This document shows, in pieces, positions 15,123 to 23,754 of a stretch of DNA of 64,000 nt. The first letter of the stretch is position 1, and the number at the start of each line of letters is the position of its first letter. The stretch is from Streptomyces sp. PsTaAH-137 (lineage in GTDB: Bacteria > Actinomycetota > Actinomycetes > Streptomycetales > Streptomycetaceae): contig NZ_QLLY01000007.1 of the NCBI RefSeq assembly GCF_003259365.1, positions 186,001-250,000 on the forward strand. Reading direction: 5' to 3'. The translations under genes were made by a program, and so were the position numbers. Below the pieces are notes generated by a model. The model did not search any database. It was not told where the DNA came from and saw only the letters and a program-made list of their open reading frames with translations.

Positions 15123-16148
15123 GTGCTCATGGTGTCCTTCGTTCCGTCGCTCGTCTGCCTCTTCTTGTTCTGTGTGGGCGTGGCACGGGACCGCCGCCGG
15201 GTCAGCAACGCCGTCCTTCTGGGGCTCTCCGTCGTCTTCGCCGCGATAGCGCTGTTCCTGAAACTGGCCACGGAGAAGGAGGAGTTGGGCCGCGGTCTGG
15301 CGATCGCGCTCTTGATCCTGGCGGTGCTGGGCGTCATCACGCTCGCATGGTTCCTGATCGCCAACGGGATCACCATGGTCCGCAAGGAGGGCCGGAGCCC
15401 GGCGAACCTGCTCTCGCTCGGAGCAGGTCTCGCGCTGGTCGCGCTGCTCGCCCTGCTGGCCACCGCGCTGGTCCTGCACACGCACACACTCCTGGTGGCC
15501 GCGGCCACGGCCATGGCGCTCTGCGGATACGTCGCCTTCCTGTTCCTGTGCTTCCTCGTCTACGGAGGGCTGTACGCGCGTCTGCGCATCCGGCGCCGAG
15601 CGGACTTCGTGGTGGTCCTCGGCTCGGGCCTGATCGGCGGCACCAAGGTGCCGCCGCTCCTGGCCAGCCGTCTCGAACGGGGCCGCAAGGAGCACGCCAG
15701 GCTGTCCCGCAAGGGGAGGCGGCCGGTGCTGATCACCTCCGGTGGGCAGGGACCCGACGAGAAGCTGCCGGAGTCCCACGCCATGGCCGACTATCTGACG
15801 GCCGAGGGCTTCCCCGCCGACCTGATCACCCGCGAGGACCGTTCGACGACGACGGACGAGAACCTGGCGTTCAGCAAAGTCCTGATGGAGAAGGTGAATC
15901 CGGACTATCGCTGCGTGATCGTCACGAACAACTATCACGTCTTCCGCGCCGCGGTCATCGCGCGCCGCACCGGCGTCCGGGGCCACGTCGTCGGCTCCCC
16001 CACGGCCTCGTACTTCTGGCCGAGTGCCGTGCTCCGCGAGTTCGTGGCCCTGCTCGTCGCCTACCGCCGTACCAACGCGGCTCTCTTTCTGCTCGTCCTG
16101 CTGAGCGGTCTGTTCATCTGGTGGCTGGGGTGGCCTCCCACCCCCTGA
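15123..16148 (+). CDS. YdcF/SanA-like (DUF218) membrane protein
   Basis: 341 aa. Five or so N-terminal membrane helices (residues 1-150) precede the DUF218 domain: DFVVVLGSGLIGG near residue 162, L-I-T-S-G-G-Q-G-P-D-E, E-D-R-S-T-T-T-D-E-N, V-T-N-N-Y-H-V-F-R-A. A last helix lies at the C-terminus. This long architecture is the YdcF/ElyC type associated with envelope polysaccharide or lipid-carrier metabolism. The start could be the GTG at 15123 or the ATG two codons later. Confidence 0.85.
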   Translation: MLMVSFVPSLVCLFLFCVGVARDRRRVSNAVLLGLSVVFAAIALFLKLATEKEELGRGLAIALLILAVLGVITLAWFLIANGITMVRKEGRSPANLLSLGAGLALVALLALLATALVLHTHTLLVAAATAMALCGYVAFLFLCFLVYGGLYARLRIRRRADFVVVLGSGLIGGTKVPPLLASRLERGRKEHARLSRKGRRPVLITSGGQGPDEKLPESHAMADYLTAEGFPADLITREDRSTTTDENLAFSKVLMEKVNPDYRCVIVTNNYHVFRAAVIARRTGVRGHVVGSPTASYFWPSAVLREFVALLVAYRRTNAALFLLVLLSGLFIWWLGWPPTP

Positions 16149-16170
16149 CGCACCCTCTTCGTGCGCGCCG

Positions 16171-17985
16171 TCAGCCCGCGTCCGTCCTCTTGCTCCGCAG
16201 TACGTCGTCGAGGTCCTGCTCGCGCCAGCGGCGCAGCATGTCGTGGAAGGCGACGGCTCCGTACGGGTAGGCGGTCGGGCCGTTGGGGCGGCCCCGGCCT
16301 TCCCGGTTGTAGTAGCCGGGGGTGCACTCGGCGTGGAACCACTCGTGGTCCGGGGCGTCCTGGGCGCAGACCGCGAGCCAGGCGTCCACGGCCTCGGGGC
16401 TCGGCTCCAGGACGGCGTTCCGCTTCTCCGCGCCGGCGATCAGCGCGGCCCCGTGGGTGGCCTGTTCGTCCAGGATGTGGGTGAAGTTGACGCTGCTGGC
16501 GTTCTGCAGAGGGCCCATCATGAACAGGTTCGGGAAGCCGTGGCTGGTGAAGCCGTGCAGGGTCCGCGGGCCCCGCTCGGCGAGCGCGTCGAGGAAGCGG
16601 ATGCCGTCGGTGCCGGTCACGGGCAGTTTCCCGGAGGTGATGCCGGAGACGCCGACGGAGAATCCGGTGGCGAACACCAGACAGTCGACCTCGTACTCGA
16701 CCCCGCCCACGACCACGCCGTTCGCGGTCATGCGCTCGATGCCGTGGGTGTCGGCGGTGTCGACGAGGGTGACGTTGTCCCGGTTGAAGGCGGGCAGGTA
16801 CGTGTCGGAGAACGTGGGCCGCTTGCACGCGTACCGGTACCAGGGCCGGAGGGCCGCCGCGGTGTCCCGGTCGGTGACCTCGGTGGTCACGCGCTCCCGT
16901 ATCCGGTTCATCGTGGCGTGGTCCGCGGCCTCGTAGGCCGTCTCGAAGTCCGGTGCGCCGTCGCGGCGGAAACTGGGCAGCAGCTTTTCGAGCAGGCCGG
17001 CCGACTCCGTCCAGCCGTCGGTGACGAGATCCCGTTCGGCATCCTCGCCGGACACGATCCGCAGGAAGTTCTCGCGCCGTTCGGCCGCCCAGCCCGGACG
17101 GTCGGCGCCGACCTCTCCCGGTGTCATACGTCGCTGGCCACGCACGTCCACGGCGGACGGGGTGCGCTGGAAGACGTACAGATGTCCGGCGTCCGCGGCC
17201 AGCATCGGGATCGCCTGCACGCCGGTGGCGCCCGTGCCGACGACGCCGACGCGCTTGCCCGCGAGGCCCGTCATGCCGCCGTCGGGGCCGCCGCCGGTGT
17301 AGCCGTAGTCCCAGCGCGAGGTGTGGAAGGTGTGCCCCTTGTAGTCCTCGATGCCGGGGATGCCGGGCAGTTTGGGCTCGGAGAGGGTGCCGGTGGCGGT
17401 GACGACGTAGGTGGCGCGGAAGCTGTCTCCCCGGTCGGTGCCGACCAGCCACTGGTGGGCGTCCTCGTCCCAGGTGAGCGAGGTGGCGGTGGTGGAGAAC
17501 AGGGCGTCGTCGTACAGGGCGAACCGCTCGGCGATCCGCATCGCGTGCTGCCGGATCTCCTCGCCCGGCGCGTATTTCCACTCCGGTACGTAGCCGGTCT
17601 CGTCGAGCATCGGCAGATAGACGTGCGACTCGATGTCGCAGTGGATGCCGGGGTAGCGGTTCCAGTACCAGGTGCCGCCGAAGTCGCCGCCCTGCTCGAC
17701 GACGCGCACCTTCGCCAGGCCCTCGCGGCGCAGCCGGGCGCCGGCCAGGATCCCGCCGAAGCCGCCACCGACGACCGCGACGTCCACCACGTCCCGCAGC
17801 GGCTCCCGCCGTGTCGGCTCCCCCGCGTACGGATCGTCGGCGAAGTACCCGAACTCGGCCGTGGTGGAACGGTATTGGCGCGTGCCCTCGGGGCGGACCC
17901 GGCGCTCCCGCTCGATCCGGTAGCGCTCGCGCAGGTCTGCCGCCTCCTGCGGGACGGGGGGCGTGGCGCGCTGGGGCAGGGTCAT
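16171..17985 (-). CDS. Baeyer-Villiger monooxygenase (cyclohexanone monooxygenase type)
   Basis: 604 aa from the ATG at 17985; an upstream extension looks non-coding. The first FAD motif is VAVVGGGFGGILAGARLRRE after an ~80-residue N-terminal arm. The BVMO fingerprint appears as Y-K-G-H-T-F-H-T-S-R-W-D, followed by the NADPH motif R-V-G-V-V-G-T-G-A-T-G-V-Q. The length and N-terminal extension match type I BVMOs that turn ketones into esters or lactones. It is divergent from a lipoprotein gene, with an 8-bp-arm operator between, and it is distinct in sequence from the FMO-like enzyme at 4619-6133. Confidence 0.93.
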   Translation of the reverse strand: MTLPQRATPPVPQEAADLRERYRIERERRVRPEGTRQYRSTTAEFGYFADDPYAGEPTRREPLRDVVDVAVVGGGFGGILAGARLRREGLAKVRVVEQGGDFGGTWYWNRYPGIHCDIESHVYLPMLDETGYVPEWKYAPGEEIRQHAMRIAERFALYDDALFSTTATSLTWDEDAHQWLVGTDRGDSFRATYVVTATGTLSEPKLPGIPGIEDYKGHTFHTSRWDYGYTGGGPDGGMTGLAGKRVGVVGTGATGVQAIPMLAADAGHLYVFQRTPSAVDVRGQRRMTPGEVGADRPGWAAERRENFLRIVSGEDAERDLVTDGWTESAGLLEKLLPSFRRDGAPDFETAYEAADHATMNRIRERVTTEVTDRDTAAALRPWYRYACKRPTFSDTYLPAFNRDNVTLVDTADTHGIERMTANGVVVGGVEYEVDCLVFATGFSVGVSGITSGKLPVTGTDGIRFLDALAERGPRTLHGFTSHGFPNLFMMGPLQNASSVNFTHILDEQATHGAALIAGAEKRNAVLEPSPEAVDAWLAVCAQDAPDHEWFHAECTPGYYNREGRGRPNGPTAYPYGAVAFHDMLRRWREQDLDDVLRSKRTDAG

Positions 17986-18097
17986 GCGGCGGATTCCTCT
18001 CGTGGGGGGACATCTCGTGGGGAGACGTACAGCCGACTCCGTGCGGGGCGAGCCCTGGGTGGGCCTTCCGCACGGGCACCGGTACCGTAACCCAACA

Positions 18098-18117
18098 ACC
18101 GGACAAGGCTGTCCGGT
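18098..18117. promoter_or_regulatory. Operator-like palindrome ACCGGACA-N4-TGTCCGGT
   Basis: A perfect inverted repeat with 8-bp arms lies in the 195-base divergent region between the BVMO gene and the lipoprotein gene. Such sites are typical for TetR proteins, and a TetR gene lies one gene away at 19247-19825. A GGTACC palindrome at 18081-18086 is also present. Confidence 0.55.
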
Positions 18118-18180
18118 AGGGGTGTGGTTTGCGCCAAGCGACCCCACTCGCCCACCAGTTGGAAGGAGCACGATCCCCCC

Positions 18181-19215
18181 ATGACCACGTTCCGTGCATC
18201 CCGCGGCGCCCTGGCGGGCCTCGCCGCCGTCGGCTTGTTGGCGTTGGCCGGCTGCGGCACCGAGACCGCCGCAGGACCGGCCTCGAAACCCGCGGTGTCC
18301 GGCGAGGGCCGCACCATCAGGGCCACCCAGGTGTCACACGTCACCGACGTGCACGAAGCCACCGGCATGACGCTCCTCGAAGGCCCGGTCCTCACCGGGG
18401 ACGACGAGCTGTACGTCACGGACGTCACCGCCCCGCCCGGCGAACCCAAACTCATCTCCGTGGACGTGGGAACCGGCCGGCACAAGGGCATGTACACCGA
18501 CCGGACCGGCGCGTACACCTCCGCGCAGATCAGCCCGTACGACGACCGCGTGTATCTGACCGAGTACCAGTCGGGGGCCGTCATCAGCCTCGCCCGGGAC
18601 GGCTCGGACCGGCGCACGTTCTTCCCCGGCGAGGTCGACGGCTCGCTCATGAACCCCGACGACATCGTCTTCGACGACGACGGAAACCTGTACGTCAGCG
18701 ATCTGCACGGCATGGAGACGGGCAAGGCCGACGGCCGTATCGTGCGCATCGACCGCGACGGCGCCAAGGCCACCGTGCTCGCCGACGGGCTCGCCCACCC
18801 CAACGGGGTCATGTTCGACCCCGGGCAGCGGGGCCTGTGGATCAGCGAACTCGCCCGGAACACCGTCTCGTATCTGCTCCTGGACACCGACCGGACGTCC
18901 GTGACGTCCCGGCACGAGGCGATCCACGTCGACGGCGGTGTGGCCCAGACGGACTCCATCGCGGTGGACGCCGACGGCAACCTCTACCAGGCACTGCACG
19001 GCAGGCCCGCCATGGCCGTCTTCAGCAAGTACGGGCAGCGCCTGGGCACGGTCGAGGTACCGGCCGGGGCGGCGAAGGGGCTCCTGTCGGCGACCAATGT
19101 CGCGATCACCCCGGGCGGCAGGGCCGCCTACATGACGGTCAGCGGTCCCTCGGGCGGATACGTGTACACCTTCTCCGCGCTGGCGAAGGGCATCCGTCTG
19201 TCGAACGGCGGCTGA
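18181..19215 (+). CDS. SMP-30/gluconolactonase-like lipoprotein
   Basis: 344 aa. MTTFRASRGALAGLAAVGLL and L-A-G-C (lipidated Cys about residue 24) mark an exported lipoprotein. The body is a six-bladed propeller of the SMP-30/LRE family: repeats of D-x-x-G-N-L-Y-V-S-D-L, I-x-R-I-D-R-D-G and A-H-P-N-G-V-M-F-D. These proteins hydrolyse lactones or bind calcium. It is divergent from a BVMO, and BVMO products are lactones or esters, so an extracytoplasmic lactonase role is attractive but unproven. Confidence 0.8.
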   Translation: MTTFRASRGALAGLAAVGLLALAGCGTETAAGPASKPAVSGEGRTIRATQVSHVTDVHEATGMTLLEGPVLTGDDELYVTDVTAPPGEPKLISVDVGTGRHKGMYTDRTGAYTSAQISPYDDRVYLTEYQSGAVISLARDGSDRRTFFPGEVDGSLMNPDDIVFDDDGNLYVSDLHGMETGKADGRIVRIDRDGAKATVLADGLAHPNGVMFDPGQRGLWISELARNTVSYLLLDTDRTSVTSRHEAIHVDGGVAQTDSIAVDADGNLYQALHGRPAMAVFSKYGQRLGTVEVPAGAAKGLLSATNVAITPGGRAAYMTVSGPSGGYVYTFSALAKGIRLSNGG

Positions 19216-19228
19216 CGACGACCCGCAC

Positions 19229-19254
19229 ACGTGTGACCGGCTCCGGTCACACGT
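19229..19254. terminator. Hairpin between lipoprotein and TetR genes
   Basis: ACGTGTGACCGG pairs perfectly with its complement around a 2-base loop. It ends the lipoprotein transcript and overlaps the last codons of the convergent TetR gene. Confidence 0.75.
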
Positions 19255-19825
19255 CGGTGTCCGTCTCGACCGGGCGCAGCGGTCCCACTTCGATGCCGAG
19301 CAGCCGCCAGGCCGCCAGCGCCTGACGCTCGCGCTGTTCGAGGGGGCCCGCGACGGCTCCCGAGACCATCGCCACCGCGAGCATGAGGTCGTCGACGGAC
19401 CGTTCGGGGCCGTCGGCCGGGCATCCGGCGAGGACGGCGCGGACCCGGTCGGACAGTTCCCTGCCCTCCTTGTCGTCGCCGCGCAGCCGCAGGAGGTCGA
19501 CGAACGCGGTCGACCTGGTCACGTGCCAGGTGACCACGCCGAGCACGCTCTTCAGCGTCGCGTCCGGCTCGTCGGCGGCCCGCTCGATCTGCCGGACGTT
19601 CTCGCCCAGGACCGCCGAGGCCAGCGCCGTCCGGTCGGCGAAGTGCCGGTAGAGGCTGCCCTGGCCGACCCCGGCGCGGCGGGCCACGGCGGACAGCGGG
19701 GCGTTGAGCCCCTGTTCGGCGAAGACCTCGCGGGCGGCGGTGATCAGGGCGGCCCGGTTGCGGGCCGCGACCCGGCGCCCCTGGTTCGCGGGGCGGGGCT
19801 GCACGGGGTCGGCGGGGTTGGTCAC
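19247..19825 (-). CDS. TetR-family regulator
   Basis: 192 aa from a GTG. The DNA-binding region is AALITAAREVFAEQGLNAPL, then VARRAGVGQGSLYRHFADRT (residues 25-70). The remainder is a helical ligand domain of the short TetR type. It is convergent with the lipoprotein gene and 86 bases from the leftward aldo/keto reductase. It is the nearest candidate to bind the ACCGGACA operator in the BVMO/lipoprotein promoter region. Confidence 0.87.
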   Translation of the reverse strand: MTNPADPVQPRPANQGRRVAARNRAALITAAREVFAEQGLNAPLSAVARRAGVGQGSLYRHFADRTALASAVLGENVRQIERAADEPDATLKSVLGVVTWHVTRSTAFVDLLRLRGDDKEGRELSDRVRAVLAGCPADGPERSVDDLMLAVAMVSGAVAGPLEQRERQALAAWRLLGIEVGPLRPVETDTDV

Positions 19826-19861
19826 CTCGGCAGCGTAGTACGGAGCCCATCAGCACGAACG

Positions 19862-19903
19862 AGCGGCAAGCCCCTGCGCCTCACGGCTCAGGGGCTTGCC
19901 GCT
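19862..19903 (-). terminator. Terminator of the aldo/keto reductase gene
   Basis: A perfect 15-bp stem (AGCGGCAAGCCCCTG and complement) with a 12-base loop lies 8 bases beyond the reductase stop. Confidence 0.8.
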
Positions 19904-19911
19904 GCGATCGG

Positions 19912-20739
19912 TCAGCTGGTGAAGCGGTCGGGGTCGGGGCCGGTGCGCTCGTCGCGGTTGAGGGCCGAGATCTCCCCCAGGTCGCCCTCGGTCAGCTCGA
20001 AGTCGAAGAGGTCGAAGTTCTCCTTGATGCGCTTCGGCGTCGACGACTTGGGAAAGACGATGTCGCCGCGCTGGATGTGCCACCTCAGGGTGACCTGCGC
20101 CGGGGTCTTGCCCACGCGGTCCGCGATGCGGCCGATGGTCGGGTCGTCGAGGACCTTGCCCTGCGCGATGGGCGACCACGCCTCCGTCGCGATGTCGTGC
20201 TCGGCGCCGAAGGCCCTGGCGTCGTCCTGGGTGAGGTACGGGTGCACCTCGATCTGGTTGACCGCGGGGACCACCTCGGAGTTCTCCAGGAGGCGGCGCA
20301 GGTGGTGCGGCTGGAAGTTGGACACACCGATGGCCTTGGCGCGTCCGCTCCGGTAGATCTCCTCCAGGGCCTTCCAGGTCTGCGTGAAGTCACCCTTGTC
20401 CGGCAGCGGCCAGTGGATGAGGAACAGGTCGAGGTGGTCCAGGCCCAGCTTCTCCATCGTCCCGTCGAAGGCGCGCAGGGCGTCGTCGGGGTCGTGGGCG
20501 TCGTTGTTGAGCTTGCTGGTCACGAAGACGTCGGCGCGGTCGAGTCCGGAGTCCCGGACGGCCTGTCCGACCTCCTTCTCGTTGCCGTACATCTGTGCCG
20601 TGTCGATGTGCCGGTATCCGGCCTCCAGCGCGGCGAGCGTCGTCTCGCGGGTCTCCTCCGGCGGGATCTGGAAGGTGCCGAAGCCCAGCTGCGGGATCTG
20701 AACGGCGTTGTTGAGGGTGATGGTGGGAACGGAGGTCAC
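19912..20739 (-). CDS. Aldo/keto reductase
   Basis: 275 aa from a GTG with AGGAG 8 bases upstream. The catalytic tetrad is visible: Asp and Tyr in YRHIDTAQMYGNEKEVG, Lys in V-T-S-K-L, His in L-F-L-I-H-W-P. The length and the C-terminal FPKSSTPKRIKEN (NADPH 2'-phosphate site) fit the AKR5 group (2,5-diketo-D-gluconic acid reductase-like). It reduces aldehydes or ketones in the cytosol. The aldehyde dehydrogenase gene ends upstream of it (48-base gap, same strand), so the two probably form an operon for aldehyde disposal. Confidence 0.92.
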   Translation of the reverse strand: MTSVPTITLNNAVQIPQLGFGTFQIPPEETRETTLAALEAGYRHIDTAQMYGNEKEVGQAVRDSGLDRADVFVTSKLNNDAHDPDDALRAFDGTMEKLGLDHLDLFLIHWPLPDKGDFTQTWKALEEIYRSGRAKAIGVSNFQPHHLRRLLENSEVVPAVNQIEVHPYLTQDDARAFGAEHDIATEAWSPIAQGKVLDDPTIGRIADRVGKTPAQVTLRWHIQRGDIVFPKSSTPKRIKENFDLFDFELTEGDLGEISALNRDERTGPDPDRFTS

Positions 20740-20787
20740 GCGAATATCTCCTGTCTCTGGGGCTCTGGTGGGTTCTGCTGGGGATGC

Positions 20788-22203
20788 TCAGCCGGCGATG
20801 CCGCGCAGCGGGGTGTCGGCGGGCAGGACGCGGACGAGCTTGCGGTTCACGAATTCGCGCATACCGAGCTCGGACAGTTCGCGTCCGTACCCGGAGCGCT
20901 TGATGCCGCCGAAGGGCAGGTCGGGCTGGGTCGAGGTCGGGTGGTTCACCCAGACCATGCCGGTCTCCACCCGCTCCGCGACGCGGCGGCCACGCTCTGC
21001 GTCGGCGCAGAAGACGGAGCCGCCGAGGCCGTACGCGCTGTCGTTGGCGAGGGCGATGGCCTCGTCCTCGTCGGCGACGCGGTAGACGACCGCGGCCGGT
21101 CCGAAGAGTTCCTCGGCGTAGGCGCGCATGCCCTTGTCGACGCCGGTGAGGATCGTCGGCTCGACGAAGGCTCCCGGCCGGTCGATCCGGTGTCCGCCGG
21201 TGACCAGTTCCGCGCCCTGTTCGACCGTCTCGCGGAGCTGGTCGGCCAGGTCCGCGGCCGCCTGCTCGGAGGAGAGCGGGCCGAGGGTGGTCGACTCGTC
21301 GGCGGGGTCGCCCGGCTCCAGCGCCTCGAACCTGCGGCGCATGCCGTCCACGAAGTCGTCGTGGATGTCGTCCAGCACGATGAAGCGTTTGGAGGCCACG
21401 CAGCTCTGCCCGGTGTTCGCCATGCGGCCCGCGACGGCGGCGTCGATCGTGCGGTCGAGGTTCTCCCGGTCGAGGACGATGAAGACGTCGCTGCCGCCGA
21501 GTTCGAGCAGGCTCGGCTTCATATTGCGGCCGGCCCGTTCGGCGACCTTGGCGCCCGCGGCCTCGCTGCCGGTCAGCGAGACACCGCGTACGACGGGGCT
21601 GTCGATGATGCGCTGGATCTCGTCATGGCCCACGAAGAGGTTCACGTAGACGCCCTCGGGAGCTTCGGCGTCCCGGAAGAGCTTCTCCAGGGCCAGCGCC
21701 GACCGCGGGCAGATACCGGCGTGTTTCACCAGGACCGTATTGCCGAGCACCAGATTGGGGCCCGCGAAACGCACCACCTGGTACAGCGGGAAATTCCAGG
21801 GCATGACCCCCAGCAGCACGCCGAGCGGCTCACTGAGGAGATATGCCTCGGCCTCCTTCACGTCGAGGGGCTCGGCGGCGGCGAAATCGGGGCCGTTCTC
21901 CGCGTAGTAGTCCAGGATCGACGCGGCGAGATCGACCTCGCCGCGGGCCTCGGATATGAGTTTGCCCATTTCCAGCGTGATGGTCCGAGCGAGCTCTTCC
22001 TTGTGGTCTCTCATCAGCTCGGCCGCACGTCCCACCACCGCGGCACGCTCGGTGATCGGCCGTTTCCGCCATGCCTGAGCGGCTTGTTCGGCCTTCTCCA
22101 GCACGGCGTCGACTTCCTTGCCCTCGATGGAGGAGAACTCCTCGACCGTTTCCCCGCTGAACGGATTGACGGTCGCGAATCGGCTCTTGCGCTGCTCCGA
22201 CAT
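20788..22203 (-). CDS. NAD(P)-dependent aldehyde (succinate-semialdehyde-type) dehydrogenase
   Basis: 471 aa from the ATG at 22203, with GGAG 7 bases upstream. Motifs are M-P-W-N-F-P-L-Y-Q-V, the K-H-A cofactor lysine, L-L-E-L-G-G-S-D with the general-base Glu, N-T-G-Q-S-C-V-A with the catalytic Cys, and E-L-F-G-P-A. The overall sequence (AATVNPFSGE-type start, short C-terminus) is that of GabD/Sad-like enzymes oxidising succinate semialdehyde or similar short aldehydes. It is followed by the aldo/keto reductase on the same strand. Confidence 0.9.
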   Translation of the reverse strand: MSEQRKSRFATVNPFSGETVEEFSSIEGKEVDAVLEKAEQAAQAWRKRPITERAAVVGRAAELMRDHKEELARTITLEMGKLISEARGEVDLAASILDYYAENGPDFAAAEPLDVKEAEAYLLSEPLGVLLGVMPWNFPLYQVVRFAGPNLVLGNTVLVKHAGICPRSALALEKLFRDAEAPEGVYVNLFVGHDEIQRIIDSPVVRGVSLTGSEAAGAKVAERAGRNMKPSLLELGGSDVFIVLDRENLDRTIDAAVAGRMANTGQSCVASKRFIVLDDIHDDFVDGMRRRFEALEPGDPADESTTLGPLSSEQAAADLADQLRETVEQGAELVTGGHRIDRPGAFVEPTILTGVDKGMRAYAEELFGPAAVVYRVADEDEAIALANDSAYGLGGSVFCADAERGRRVAERVETGMVWVNHPTSTQPDLPFGGIKRSGYGRELSELGMREFVNRKLVRVLPADTPLRGIAG

Positions 22204-22397
22204 GTGAAAACTCCAGAACACATACGACGACTGGCGGAACGGGTCCGGAGGCCGGGCTTCCGCCTCGCACTCCGGGGTGCCCTTGCATATCGGCTTCAAA
22301 CCATGCAAAGCGGCTGCTCCGGGACCCGTCTGTTGTTCGGTGTGCCCCGCTCGCCCCGGTGGCATATCGGGACTTTCGTCCTCTCTCCTTCGCCCGG

Positions 22398-23576
22398 TCA
22401 GGGCGTCACGGGTCGCCACTCGAACATCAGGATCGTGGCGTCGTCACGCAGGCGGTGATCCTGCGCATCGAGCAGGGAGTGGATGAGGCGGCGCAGCGTC
22501 TCCGGCGCCAGCTCCCCGGTGGCCGTGGCGCGGATGACGTGGTCCGCGAAGCGTTCGAGCCCCAGTTCGCTGCCGTCGGCGGTACGCGCCTCGGTGACGC
22601 CGTCGGTGTACATGAGCACGCGGTCCCCCGGCTTCAGGGCGAACTCGTGGGCGTCGCGCGGGCCGGAGATGAACCGCGAGGTGTATCCCATCGGCGGCTG
22701 CGCCCGGCGTTCCAGCGCGCCGACGAGCACGTTCTGGTCGCGGATGAGGAGCGGCGGCGGATGTCCGCAGTTCACCCAGCGCATCAGGCCGGTGGACAGG
22801 TCGACCCGTGCGAGCACGGCGGTGCAGAACTGGTCGGGCAGCCACTCGATCAGGGCGTCGTCGACGGCCGCGACCACGTCGGGCAGGTCGGCACCGGTCC
22901 GCCGCGCGTTGCGGCACGCGGCCAACGACACCACCGCGGTCAGCCCCGAGGCGAGGTTGTGGCCCACGGCGTCCACGATGCCGGCGTGCAGGGCGTTCTC
23001 GGACAGGGCGTGGTCGTAGGCGTCGCCTCCGACCTGGTACGCCGGTTCGAGCACCGCCGTGGAGACGGTGTGCCCGGTGCCGATGGTGCGCGGCGGGAGG
23101 TAGGCCCGCAGCAGTTCGGCGGGCAGTTCCATGGGGGCGGTACGGGACCGGCGCACGAAGCTGTCCTTGTAGGTCCGCTTCGACGTGACCATCATCGCGA
23201 GCAGCGCCGCCAGGGCCCGTCCGCGTCGCAGGACTCCGGAGTCGAGGGCGGGCGCCTTGACCGCGAGCACGCCGAGCCGTTCGGATCCGTCGATCAGCGG
23301 CAGCCATGCGGTCAGTCCCTCGTCGTCCTCCTCGACGCGCAGGGACTGGGTGCGGTAGCTCCAGCCCGCGAGCGAGGTGTCGATCGCCAGGGGGGACACG
23401 GTCGCGTTCAGCGGTGTCAGACGGCGCTGCTGGATGTCCGCGATGTAGACCACGGCGCCGCGCAGTCCCAGGGCCCCGGAGGCGCGCGCGACGGCTGTCA
23501 CCAGGTCGAGCGGGAGGTTGCGCGGATCGGCGAGGAATTCGCCCAGCAGGCCTTCGGCCGATTCGGGGACCGTCAT
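22398..23576 (-). CDS. PP2C/SpoIIE-type serine phosphatase with N-terminal sensor
   Basis: 392 aa. Residues 1-150 look like a degenerate GAF sensor (VTAVARASGALGLRGAVVYI, then LTAWLPLIDGSERLGVLAVK). Residues 180-390 are an RsbU/SpoIIE phosphatase: VGGDAYDHAL with the metal Asp, G-I-V-D-A-V-G-H-N, N-C-G-H-P-P-P-L-L-I, MYTDGVTEAR, and D-D-A-T-I-L at the end. Streptomyces has dozens of these; they act on anti-sigma-factor antagonists. No anti-sigma or antagonist gene is adjacent, so its target is encoded elsewhere. Confidence 0.9.
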   Translation of the reverse strand: MTVPESAEGLLGEFLADPRNLPLDLVTAVARASGALGLRGAVVYIADIQQRRLTPLNATVSPLAIDTSLAGWSYRTQSLRVEEDDEGLTAWLPLIDGSERLGVLAVKAPALDSGVLRRGRALAALLAMMVTSKRTYKDSFVRRSRTAPMELPAELLRAYLPPRTIGTGHTVSTAVLEPAYQVGGDAYDHALSENALHAGIVDAVGHNLASGLTAVVSLAACRNARRTGADLPDVVAAVDDALIEWLPDQFCTAVLARVDLSTGLMRWVNCGHPPPLLIRDQNVLVGALERRAQPPMGYTSRFISGPRDAHEFALKPGDRVLMYTDGVTEARTADGSELGLERFADHVIRATATGELAPETLRRLIHSLLDAQDHRLRDDATILMFEWRPVTP

Positions 23577-23754
23577 CTCGCTTCCCTTGGTTGTTCCGGC
23601 GACCGTCGGGCGGTGTCGGGCGGTAGCGCCACAGGGTCCGCCGTGCGGTGCCCGCGAGCGCCTGTGGTTGCCTGATGGGCCCTGGATATCAGGGCTTCCG
23701 CGGGGTCGCCATGCGGAAGGACGGCCGCCCGTTCCGTGGTCCGTCCGGGGCGGG

